This document shows, one piece after another, positions 41,308 to 48,333 of a DNA stretch of 52,024 bases; position 1 is the first letter of the stretch; each line of letters starts with the position of its first letter. A model generated the notes under the pieces. It saw nothing but the letters and a program-made list of their open reading frames with translations. It searched no databases and had not been told where the DNA came from. The DNA is from an uncultured Pelagibacteraceae bacterium (GTDB taxonomy: Bacteria; Pseudomonadota; Alphaproteobacteria; Pelagibacterales; Pelagibacteraceae): NCBI GenBank assembly GCA_902617645.1, contig CACMXM010000002.1, positions 1-52,024 of the forward strand. The letters run 5' to 3'. The position numbers were made by a program, and so were the translations under genes.

Positions 41308-42927
41308 ATGTCTCGTGAGGTAATGGAATACGATGTTGTAATTGTTGGAGGAGGTCCATCTGGATTGTCAGCAGCAATTAGACTTAAACAATTAAATTCC
41401 GATTTAAATGTTTGCGTTTTGGAAAAAGCTTCTGAAATAGGAGCGCATATTTTGTCAGGCAATGTTTTTGAAACTCGTGCTTTAGATGAACTGATACCCA
41501 ATTGGAAAGAATTAAATAGTCCAATTAAAACAAAAGTTTCTAAAGAAAAATTTTTATTTTTAGGTAAAACAAAATCTTTGAGTTGGCCTACTTGGTTATT
41601 ACCTAAAGTTCAACAAAATCATAATAACTTTATTATTAGCCTAGCAAATTTATGCAGATGGCTTGCAGAACAAGCCGAAGGTTTAGGCGTTGAAATTTTT
41701 CCAGGTTTTCCAGCTAGTGAAATTTTATATAACGATGATGGTTCAGTTAAAGGTGTTGCAACACAAGATATGGGTTTAGATAAAAATGGTGAAAAAAAAG
41801 ATAGTTATGAACCAGGTATGGAATTACATGCAAAGGTTACGGTATTTGCTGAAGGGTGCAGGGGACATCTAGGAAAACAATTAATAAATAAATTTGAGTT
41901 AAATAAAGGAAAAGATCCTCAGCAATACGGAATTGGTTTCAAAGAGATTTGGGAAATTAGTGAGGATATGCACCATGAAGGTTTGGTAATGCATACTGCA
42001 GGATGGCCACTAGATAATCAAACCTATGGTGGTAGCTTTATGTATCACGCGGAGAATAAACAAATTTTTCTAGGGTATGTAATCGGATTAGATTATAAAA
42101 ACCCACATTTATCTCCGTTTGATGAATTTCAAAGATTTAAAACTCATCCAGCAATAAAAAAATATATAGAGAATGGAAAAAGAATTTCTTACGGTGCGAG
42201 AGCATTAATTGAAGGTGGCATTCAAAGTTTACCAAAAATGTATATGCCTGGTGCTTTACTAGTAGGTTGTGATGCAGGAACACTAAATATGCCAAAGATT
42301 AAGGGCTCTCATACAGCCATGAAAAGTGGAATGATTGCAGCTGAAACAATATTTGAACACTTAGGTCAACAAAAAGACCTATCAATATATGAGGAAAAAT
42401 TTAGTAAAAGTTGGGTTTATGAAGAGCTTCATGCAGCCAGAAATGTAAAACCAAGTTTTAGTTGGGGTTTAATACTAGGAATAATTTTTACAGGAATAGA
42501 TCAAATATTATTTAGAGGTAGACTACCTTTTACTTTAAGCCACAAACATGCTGACCATGAAACATTAAAAGATGCAAAAATAATGCCAAAAATTGATTAT
42601 CCTAAACCTGATAATAAAATTACTTTTGACAAAACAAGCTCTGTTTATTTGACCGGAACAAACCATGCTGAAAATCAGCCAGTGCATTTAAAGCTTAAGG
42701 ACCCAAATTTACCAATTAGTTATACATTAGAAAAATATGACGAACCTGCTCAAAGATACTGCCCTGTCGGTGTTTATGAAGTTCAAATTGAAAATGGTTC
42801 CTCTAAATTTGTCATTAATTCACAAAATTGTATACATTGCAAAACTTGTGATATCAAAGAGCCGTCTCAAAATATTACTTGGGTAACACCAGAAGGTGGC
42901 GGTGGACCAAAATATGGAAATATGTAA
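41308..42927 (+). CDS. etfD: Electron transfer flavoprotein-ubiquinone oxidoreductase
   Basis: A 539-residue ETF-QO that passes electrons from ETF to ubiquinone at the membrane. FAD domain YDVVIVGGGPSGLSAAIRL, quinone-site region KGSHTAMKSGMIAAE, membrane-surface hydrophobic segment GLILGIIFTGIDQIL, and the 4Fe-4S cysteines in YCPVGVYEV and NCIHCKTCDIKEP. It completes a demethylase-EtfB-EtfA-EtfD unit, so methyl oxidation is linked to respiration in one operon. The next ORF overlaps its 3' end by 14 bp. Confidence 0.95.
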   Translation: MSREVMEYDVVIVGGGPSGLSAAIRLKQLNSDLNVCVLEKASEIGAHILSGNVFETRALDELIPNWKELNSPIKTKVSKEKFLFLGKTKSLSWPTWLLPKVQQNHNNFIISLANLCRWLAEQAEGLGVEIFPGFPASEILYNDDGSVKGVATQDMGLDKNGEKKDSYEPGMELHAKVTVFAEGCRGHLGKQLINKFELNKGKDPQQYGIGFKEIWEISEDMHHEGLVMHTAGWPLDNQTYGGSFMYHAENKQIFLGYVIGLDYKNPHLSPFDEFQRFKTHPAIKKYIENGKRISYGARALIEGGIQSLPKMYMPGALLVGCDAGTLNMPKIKGSHTAMKSGMIAAETIFEHLGQQKDLSIYEEKFSKSWVYEELHAARNVKPSFSWGLILGIIFTGIDQILFRGRLPFTLSHKHADHETLKDAKIMPKIDYPKPDNKITFDKTSSVYLTGTNHAENQPVHLKLKDPNLPISYTLEKYDEPAQRYCPVGVYEVQIENGSSKFVINSQNCIHCKTCDIKEPSQNITWVTPEGGGGPKYGNM

Positions 42928-43483
42928 AAAAATTATTTTATTTTCAATTTTAATATTTTTCTCCTTAATCCAATATACTCATGCAAATAATCTGAAAGAT
43001 ATAAAACCAACTATTAAGGATTTGATATTAATGAAATACGAAATTTTTTTCTTAAAAAATCAATCTAGAGTAATAAACTCAAGAAAAACGGGACTAATGG
43101 TTCGTTATCAATCTATTAATTATGAAATCAAAATTGATGATGATACTAATACAAAAGTAATAATTAATTCAATAATGGATAAAAATAGATATCTTAAGAA
43201 AAAAAAATATAAGCCCAAGATTGTGGACTGCAATATAGTGAGAAATAAAATTGTCACTGACAAATTTGGATACAATCCATTAACTTTAAGACAAAATTAT
43301 TCAGTCACAGAGGAAGTTTTGTTTGAATACATTAAAAACAATATTTTTAATTTTCAGAATTTAAAAGAAGATGAAATTGAAAGATTAATAAATAAAACAT
43401 CTGTTACAGTAAATATAATACACCCTATTTCAAAATTTAATTTAACATGCTCTGGTAAGTTATCAGATGCACAACTTTATTAA
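42914..43483 (+). CDS. Exported protein of unknown function
   Basis: A protein of about 189 residues. The track starts at GTG 42896, but ATG 42914 gives MEICKKIILFSILIFFSLIQYTHA, a signal peptide, and still overlaps etfD by 14 bp. The mature region has about 165 residues rich in Lys/Asn/Ile with two cysteines (VDCNIV and LTCSGK) that could form a disulfide. I recognise no domain. It resembles the many small exported hypothetical proteins downstream of metabolic operons. Confidence 0.6.
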   Translation: MEICKKIILFSILIFFSLIQYTHANNLKDIKPTIKDLILMKYEIFFLKNQSRVINSRKTGLMVRYQSINYEIKIDDDTNTKVIINSIMDKNRYLKKKKYKPKIVDCNIVRNKIVTDKFGYNPLTLRQNYSVTEEVLFEYIKNNIFNFQNLKEDEIERLINKTSVTVNIIHPISKFNLTCSGKLSDAQLY

Positions 43484-43484
43484 T

Positions 43485-43859
43485 TTAAGATAAATCTATT
43501 GCAAATTTTTTTAAAGTTTCAATAGGAATTAATTTTAAAGTGTTTTGGTGTGTTTTTTTTAAATAAATTGGACATCCTTTACCTGCCTCAACTGCTCTTG
43601 CGTACCAACTAGCACATACACACCAACAGTCTCCTTCTTTTAATCCGGGAAAACCAAACTCAGGATGAGGAGTGATTAAATCATTTCCTGCATTCTTGCA
43701 CCAATTTAAAAATTCATTATTTACTTTAGCGCAAACTGTATGAACCCCTTTATCATTCTCGTCTGTCTTACAACATCCGTCTCTATACCATCCAGTTAAC
43801 GGATCCATAGAACAATCCTCAAGATCTTCTCCCAAAACATTTTTTTGATTATCTTCCAT
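43485..43859 (-). CDS. DUF2237 family protein
   Basis: A 124-residue protein with the family pattern NVLGEDLEDCSMDPLTGWYR-DGCC, then HTVCA, GFPGLKEGDCWCVCASWYARA. It has eight or more cysteines, several conserved in the family, suggesting metal binding. Function is unknown. Its start overlaps the HisI stop (shared base at 43859), so the two are translated from one mRNA. Confidence 0.85.
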   Translation of the reverse strand: MEDNQKNVLGEDLEDCSMDPLTGWYRDGCCKTDENDKGVHTVCAKVNNEFLNWCKNAGNDLITPHPEFGFPGLKEGDCWCVCASWYARAVEAGKGCPIYLKKTHQNTLKLIPIETLKKFAIDLS

Positions 43860-44326
43860 TAAATTTTTGTAGGATTCGGCTGTCCTTTATAAACTTTTTC
43901 TGGATCAAATTTTTTTTCTTTCTCTTCAAATTTCATTTCAATATTTCTAGCATTATCGATTTTACCTAATGGAATCGATCTATAAAAACATGATCTATAA
44001 CCAACATGGCAGCTAGCACCCTCACCAATATCAACACTCATCCAAATAGAATCTTGGTCATCATCAATTCTTAATTCCTTAACTTTTTGAACAAATCCAC
44101 TAGTTTTACCTTTGTGCCAAATTTGGTTTCTTGATCTGCTCCAATAATGTGCTTCCTTTGTTTCCATTGTTAATTTAAGTGCTTCTACATTCATGTAACC
44201 ATGCATTAATATTTCTTTTGTATTGGCACATGTTGTCACAACTGGTATCAAGCCATCATTATCAAATTTTGGTGATAAGAGCTTACCTTCCTCTATTTCT
44301 GTAACATTTTCTCTTTTTTTAAACAT
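43859..44326 (-). CDS. hisI: Phosphoribosyl-AMP cyclohydrolase (histidine biosynthesis)
   Basis: A 155-residue HisI, opening the purine ring of phosphoribosyl-AMP in step three of histidine synthesis. Landmarks are GYMNVEALKLT, YWSRSRNQIWHKGKTSGF and DIGEGASCHVGYRSCFYR, with the zinc- and magnesium-binding Cys/His/Asp residues in place. HisE is not fused. The gene is away from other his genes, and it is divergent from folE with a 76-bp gap. Confidence 0.92.
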   Translation of the reverse strand: MFKKRENVTEIEEGKLLSPKFDNDGLIPVVTTCANTKEILMHGYMNVEALKLTMETKEAHYWSRSRNQIWHKGKTSGFVQKVKELRIDDDQDSIWMSVDIGEGASCHVGYRSCFYRSIPLGKIDNARNIEMKFEEKEKKFDPEKVYKGQPNPTKI

Positions 44327-44402
44327 ATATAGTTCTTATGTAGCACATTCATAGATATATTAAATATTTTAAAAATAAGTATTTATATGTATAAGGGCTT
44401 TC

Positions 44403-45008
44403 ATGAAATTAGTTAAAGAATTAAATAAATCAGCATTAGAAAGTGAAATTTCTGATAAGGAAGCAGAAGAAGCTTTCGTTAAAATTTTAAAATATATTGG
44501 TGAAGATCCTGGTCGAGAAGGCTTACTAGAAACTCCAAAAAGAGTTAGAAAAGCATTCAAAGAATATTTTAAAGGCTATCAAGAAGATCCTTACAAAATT
44601 TTGTCAAAAACGTTTGGAGATGTGGATGGATATAACGACATCGTAATACAAAAAAATATATCTGTTCAAAGTCACTGTGAACATCATATGGCACCTATAA
44701 TTGGTATAGCTCATGTAGCCTACATTCCTAATGAAAGAGTTGTAGGATTAAGTAAGTTAGCAAGAGTAGTAGAAGCTTTTTCTAAAAGACTCCAAACTCA
44801 AGAAAGGTTAACTATGCAAATTGCTAAAACTGTTATGGAAGCTCTAGATGCAAAAGGTGTTGCTGTAACAATAGACTCTAATCATATGTGTATGACTATG
44901 AGGGGAGTAAAGAAAGAGCAAGCAACAACAGTAACTAATTACTATTTAGGTCAATTCAAAGAAGATCTAAGTTACCAAAACAGATATTTAAGATTTATTA
45001 GCAAATAA
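44403..45008 (+). CDS. folE: GTP cyclohydrolase I (folate biosynthesis)
   Basis: A 201-residue FolE that makes dihydroneopterin triphosphate from GTP. Landmarks are GLLETPKRVRKAF, the zinc ligands in QSHCEHHMAPIIG and a distal Cys in HMCMTMRGV, and GLSKLARVVEAFSKRLQTQE. Folate supply matters here because the GcvT-type demethylases need tetrahydrofolate. AAGGG lies about 6 bases before the ATG, with TATAAG overlapping. The AcuI-like gene follows after 24 bp. Confidence 0.95.
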   Translation: MKLVKELNKSALESEISDKEAEEAFVKILKYIGEDPGREGLLETPKRVRKAFKEYFKGYQEDPYKILSKTFGDVDGYNDIVIQKNISVQSHCEHHMAPIIGIAHVAYIPNERVVGLSKLARVVEAFSKRLQTQERLTMQIAKTVMEALDAKGVAVTIDSNHMCMTMRGVKKEQATTVTNYYLGQFKEDLSYQNRYLRFISK

Positions 45009-45032
45009 ATATCTGTATAATAATTTACAGAT

Positions 45033-46034
45033 ATGTCTGATAATTTCAAAGCATTAGTTGTAAACCAAGAGGGTGATAAATTCTCCAGAGAAGTAAAATC
45101 AGTAAACAAAGAATTTTTAAAACATGGAGATGTTTTAGTAAAAGTAGAATATTCTGGATTGAACTATAAAGATGCTCTAATTTTAAAAAATGGGGCTAAA
45201 TTAGTTAAAGAGTTTCCTCATATACCAGGAATAGATTTCTCAGGGACTGTTGTGGAAAGTAAAAATGAAAATTATAAACAAGGTGACGAAATTATTTGTA
45301 CAGGTTGGAGAGTTGGTGAATTATATTATGGAGGATATTCACAGTATGCTAAAGTAAAAGGTGAGTTTCTTGTAAAAAGACCGAAAAATCTATCAGCAAA
45401 GCAATCAATGATATTAGGAACTGCGGGCCTCACAGCTATTCAATGCGCATTTGCAGTTAAAGCAAGAGAAGAATTATTACTACAAAAAAAAGTAGTTGAT
45501 GTGATTGTGACTGGAGCTTCTGGAGGAGTTGGAAGTATGGCAGTAATGATTTTAAATAAATTAGGTATAAATGTTACTGCAGTTTCAGGAAAAAAAAAAA
45601 ATCATGATTATTTAAAATCCTTAGGTGCAAAAAACCTTATAAATACTGCTGATTTGGATAAAGATGCTAGACCTCTTGATAAAGGATTATATGATGGTGC
45701 AGTAGATACTGTTGGCGGAAATATCCTAGCAAATGTTCTTTCACACATAAGAGATAAAGGAATTGTTGCAGCATGCGGTAATGCTAATCACTACAAATTA
45801 AATACAACAGTTATGCCATTTATTATTAGAGGAGTTAAGCTCTGGGGTATAAACTCAGTAGATACATCAAAAAAAAGAAGAGATTTTTTATGGGGAGAAC
45901 TACCAAATCTTATAGATTTTAGTTTATTAGAAAAATCTGTTAAAGAAATAAGTCTTGATGAGCTTTTAAACACATACTCACAAATGCTTGAGGGAAAAAC
46001 ATCAGGAAGATACTTAATTAATCTGAGCAAGTAA
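45033..46034 (+). CDS. acuI: YhdH/YhfP-family NADPH oxidoreductase, AcuI-like acryloyl-CoA reductase
   Basis: A 333-residue medium-chain reductase without the zinc site. N-terminal SGLNYKDALILKNG, GIDFSGTVVES and GWRVGELYYGGYSQYAKV are family segments; VTGASGGVGSMAVMILNKLG is the NADPH motif. AcuI reduces acryloyl-CoA, derived from DMSP cleavage, to propionyl-CoA. The assignment is to the family with AcuI as the likely role, supported by the DddP-like gene in the same window. A generic quinone reductase is the alternative. The LysR gene overlaps by one base. Confidence 0.78.
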   Translation: MSDNFKALVVNQEGDKFSREVKSVNKEFLKHGDVLVKVEYSGLNYKDALILKNGAKLVKEFPHIPGIDFSGTVVESKNENYKQGDEIICTGWRVGELYYGGYSQYAKVKGEFLVKRPKNLSAKQSMILGTAGLTAIQCAFAVKAREELLLQKKVVDVIVTGASGGVGSMAVMILNKLGINVTAVSGKKKNHDYLKSLGAKNLINTADLDKDARPLDKGLYDGAVDTVGGNILANVLSHIRDKGIVAACGNANHYKLNTTVMPFIIRGVKLWGINSVDTSKKRRDFLWGELPNLIDFSLLEKSVKEISLDELLNTYSQMLEGKTSGRYLINLSK

Positions 46035-46924
46035 TGGATTGGGATAAATTAAAAATCTTTCATGCAGTAGCTGAAGCTGGAAGTTTTACTAGTGCAACGG
46101 TGATTTTAAATTTAAGTCAGTCCGCTATAAGTAGACAAATACAATCATTAGAGGAGGATTTAAAAGTCAAGTTATTTGAAAGACATGCAAGAGGCTTAAC
46201 CCTCACAGAAAATGGAGAATATGTCTATAAAACTGCTCATGAGGTGATAAGTAAATTAAAAGAGGTCGAAACCTCATTAGGTGATCAAAAAAATAAACCA
46301 ACCGGAAAAATCATCATTACTACAGTTAGAAGTTTTGGCACACATTGGCTTACTCCAAGAATTCAAGAATTTATGCAACTTCATCCTGAAATGGAAGTTG
46401 AGCTTATTTTCGATGATAAGGAGCTAGATTTAAGTACTAGACAAGCAGATATTGGTATTTTTATGAGAAGACCTAAACAACTAAACTACATCCAAAAAAA
46501 ATTAATGGATATTAATTACCATATTTATGGCTCTAACACTTACTTAGAAAAATATGGTATGCCAAAGAGTATAGCTGACTTAAACAAGCATAAATTTATC
46601 TCTTTTGGAAAAGGAACTCCTTCACCAGTTTATAATCCAGATTGGGCGCTTAAAATTGGCATGAAAGACTCAAAAAAAAGAAAATCAATTATGAAAGTTA
46701 ACAGCGTAATGGGATTATTATTGGCTGTTGAGAGTGGAGTGGGTTTAGCAGCATTGCCTGATTACTTAGTTTTTCAATCAAAAAATTTGATTAAAGTACT
46801 CCCAAAAGTTGAAGGACCAATTACTGAAGCTCACTTCGTTTACCCGCAATCTTTAAAAAATGTTGCCAGGGTTCAGGCATTTAGAAATTTTTTATATAGT
46901 AAAATTTCAGAGTGGAAATTTTAA
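46034..46924 (+). CDS. LysR-family transcriptional regulator
   Basis: A 296-residue LysR regulator. The N-terminal winged HTH is LKIFHAVAEAGSFTSATVILNLSQSAISRQIQSLEEDL; the effector domain starts GKIIITTVRSFGTHWL, with NSVMGLLLAVESGVGLAALPDYL in the second subdomain. Its start overlaps the acuI stop, an unusual same-strand arrangement for LysR, which suggests it is co-transcribed with acuI and folE. The effector is unknown; an acrylate- or propionyl-related signal is possible. Confidence 0.9.
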   Translation: MDWDKLKIFHAVAEAGSFTSATVILNLSQSAISRQIQSLEEDLKVKLFERHARGLTLTENGEYVYKTAHEVISKLKEVETSLGDQKNKPTGKIIITTVRSFGTHWLTPRIQEFMQLHPEMEVELIFDDKELDLSTRQADIGIFMRRPKQLNYIQKKLMDINYHIYGSNTYLEKYGMPKSIADLNKHKFISFGKGTPSPVYNPDWALKIGMKDSKKRKSIMKVNSVMGLLLAVESGVGLAALPDYLVFQSKNLIKVLPKVEGPITEAHFVYPQSLKNVARVQAFRNFLYSKISEWKF

Positions 46925-46967
46925 AAACTAAGCAAAATAGGCTTTTTTAAGAGCAGATTGACGCAAC

Positions 46968-46982
46968 TGATAATCATTCTCA
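46968..46982. promoter_or_regulatory. Fur-box-like operator upstream of the iron transporter operon
   Basis: TGATAATCATTCTCA matches the 7-1-7 Fur consensus TGATAAT-N-ATTATCA with one mismatch. It abuts the -35 element of the putative promoter and lies 64 bp upstream of the iron-binding protein gene. Iron-dependent repression is the obvious reading; in alphaproteobacteria a Fur/Mur or Irr-type regulator could be the binder. Confidence 0.7.
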
Positions 46983-47011
46983 TTGCAAACAGTTATCAAT
47001 TGCAATATAAG
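46983..47011 (+). promoter_or_regulatory. Putative promoter of the iron ABC transporter operon
   Basis: TTGCAA and TATAAG are separated by 17 bases, predicting a start near 47018, about 28 bases before the ATG. A GAGGAG ribosome-binding site sits five bases before the ATG. The Fur-box-like dyad touches the -35 hexamer. Confidence 0.6.
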
Positions 47012-47045
47012 CAACCCAATATTTACTTAACACTGAGGAGATTAA

Positions 47046-48074
47046 ATGAGAAAAATAACAATTTTTGCATTTATTTCATTTTTGTTTGCTTCTACTTTTG
47101 CTATCGCGAATGAAGTCAACATATTCAATGCAAGACACTATAAAGCAGACGGAGAGCTTTACAGTAAATTTACCAATATGACTGGAATAAAAGTTAATCT
47201 GATTAACGGAAAATCAGGAGCTTTAGAAAAAAGAATACTTGAAGAAGGTGCTGATGCTACTGCAGACCTTTACATCACAGCAGATGCTGGAAGATGTGGT
47301 GCTATGGATAAAAAAGGAGCACTTCAAGGAGGTTTAACTTCTGCTGCTATTAAAGCAGCTGTTCCAAAAAGTTTTAGAACAAATAAGTGGGTTGGTATCG
47401 CAAAAAGAGCAAGAATAATTTATTACTCACCAGAAAGAGTTACTGGTGCTGAATTATCTGGAATGACTTATGAAGGTTTAGCTGATCCTAAATGGAAAGG
47501 CAGATTAGTAATAAGAAAATCTAGCAACATATACAATAAATCTCTTGTAGCATCTTTGATCAAAAATAATGGTAAAGCAGCTACTGCTGAGTGGGCAAAA
47601 GGAGTTGTAGCAAATATGGCAAGAACACCTGAAGGTAATGACAGAGCACAAATTATGGCTGTTGCTGCTGGTGAAGCTGATATTGCTGTAGCGAATACTT
47701 ACTATTTAGCACTTATGTTATCTGGTAAAAAAGGTGCAGAGCAACAAGAAGCTGCTAAAAAGGTTAAGGCTTTTTTCCCTAATCAAAATGATAGAGGAAC
47801 ACACATGAATGTTAGCTGTGCAGCTTTAGTAAAAGGTGCGCCTAATAAAGCTAATGCAGTTAAACTTGTTGAGTTTTTATTAACACCAGAGTCTCAAGAG
47901 CATTTTACAAATAATACTTTTGAGTTTCCAATGATTGATGGTGTTTCACCAAGTCCATTAGTAGTAAATAACCTAGGATTAGATTTCAAACAAGATATGA
48001 AAACTAAGCTTTCTTCTTATGGAAAAAATCAAGCTGCTGCAGTAGAGGTTATGACAGCTGCTGGTTGGAAATAA
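47046..48074 (+). CDS. Iron(III) ABC transporter, periplasmic binding protein
   Basis: A 342-residue FutA/FbpA-type binding protein with a signal peptide ending ...TFAIA. Family segments include NIFNARHYKADGELYSKF, ADLYITADAGRC, WVGIAKRARIIYYSP and ANTYYLALML, whose tyrosines are the usual ferric-iron ligands. It delivers iron to the permease encoded downstream. It is preceded by a Fur-box-like site and a strong ribosome-binding site. The C-terminus is followed after 4 bp by a 56-residue ORF not in the track. Confidence 0.92.
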   Translation: MRKITIFAFISFLFASTFAIANEVNIFNARHYKADGELYSKFTNMTGIKVNLINGKSGALEKRILEEGADATADLYITADAGRCGAMDKKGALQGGLTSAAIKAAVPKSFRTNKWVGIAKRARIIYYSPERVTGAELSGMTYEGLADPKWKGRLVIRKSSNIYNKSLVASLIKNNGKAATAEWAKGVVANMARTPEGNDRAQIMAVAAGEADIAVANTYYLALMLSGKKGAEQQEAAKKVKAFFPNQNDRGTHMNVSCAALVKGAPNKANAVKLVEFLLTPESQEHFTNNTFEFPMIDGVSPSPLVVNNLGLDFKQDMKTKLSSYGKNQAAAVEVMTAAGWK

Positions 48075-48078
48075 ATTG

Positions 48079-48249
48079 ATGAATAAAAAGAATTTATTTG
48101 AAATTGATCTAAATAAATCTACTAAGGGATGCGATCCGTGTGCTTTAGAGTGTGAAAAAATCAATGAAAAAATAAATAAAAGAAAGTTATCTGAGCTCAA
48201 AAATAAAGAGGTTTCACACATCCTTAGTATTTTTGAAGACAAAAAGTAA
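48079..48249 (+). CDS. Small 56-residue Cys-containing ORF, unknown function
   Basis: Too short for the ORF track. The ATG lies 4 bp after the binding-protein stop. The product is charged and Lys/Glu-rich with one clustered motif, KGCDPCALECEKINEK, giving C18-x2-C21-x3-C25, followed by a predicted helix and ending ...SIFEDKK. No signal peptide or membrane segment, so probably cytoplasmic. The Cys cluster could bind iron, an Fe-S cluster or another metal. The gene fills most of the gap before the structured RNA preceding the permease. I recognise no family. Confidence 0.6.
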   Translation: MNKKNLFEIDLNKSTKGCDPCALECEKINEKINKRKLSELKNKEVSHILSIFEDKK

Positions 48250-48267
48250 TTTTCTTTACTCACAGAC

Positions 48268-48331
48268 AAGGTTCGTAACTATTTGGTATTACCCCTTTTA
48301 GTTACGAGCCTTTAGTATTATAAGGGTAATA
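48268..48331 (+). promoter_or_regulatory. Structured RNA / possible pseudoknot covering the permease ribosome-binding site
   Basis: A 14-bp stem with one G-U pair (AAGGTTCGTAACTA, 48268-48281, with TAGTTACGAGCCTT, 48299-48312) encloses a 17-base loop. Loop bases TATTACCCCTT (48287-48297) can pair with AAGGGTAATA (48322-48331), one C bulged. That second strand contains the AAGGG ribosome-binding site seven bases before the TTG start of the permease gene, so the pseudoknot would hide it. No U-tract follows, so it is not a standard terminator. Confidence 0.6.
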
Positions 48332-48333
48332 TT

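Noticed and set aside
47979-48269. 96-residue minus-strand ORF across the end of the iron-binding protein
   Set aside because: It overlaps the real binding-protein C-terminus and the small plus-strand ORF, and has no start context or motifs.
48250-48333. Rho-independent terminator after the small Cys ORF
   Set aside because: The strong stem is followed by TTAGTATTATAAG rather than a U-tract, and the iron operon continues downstream.
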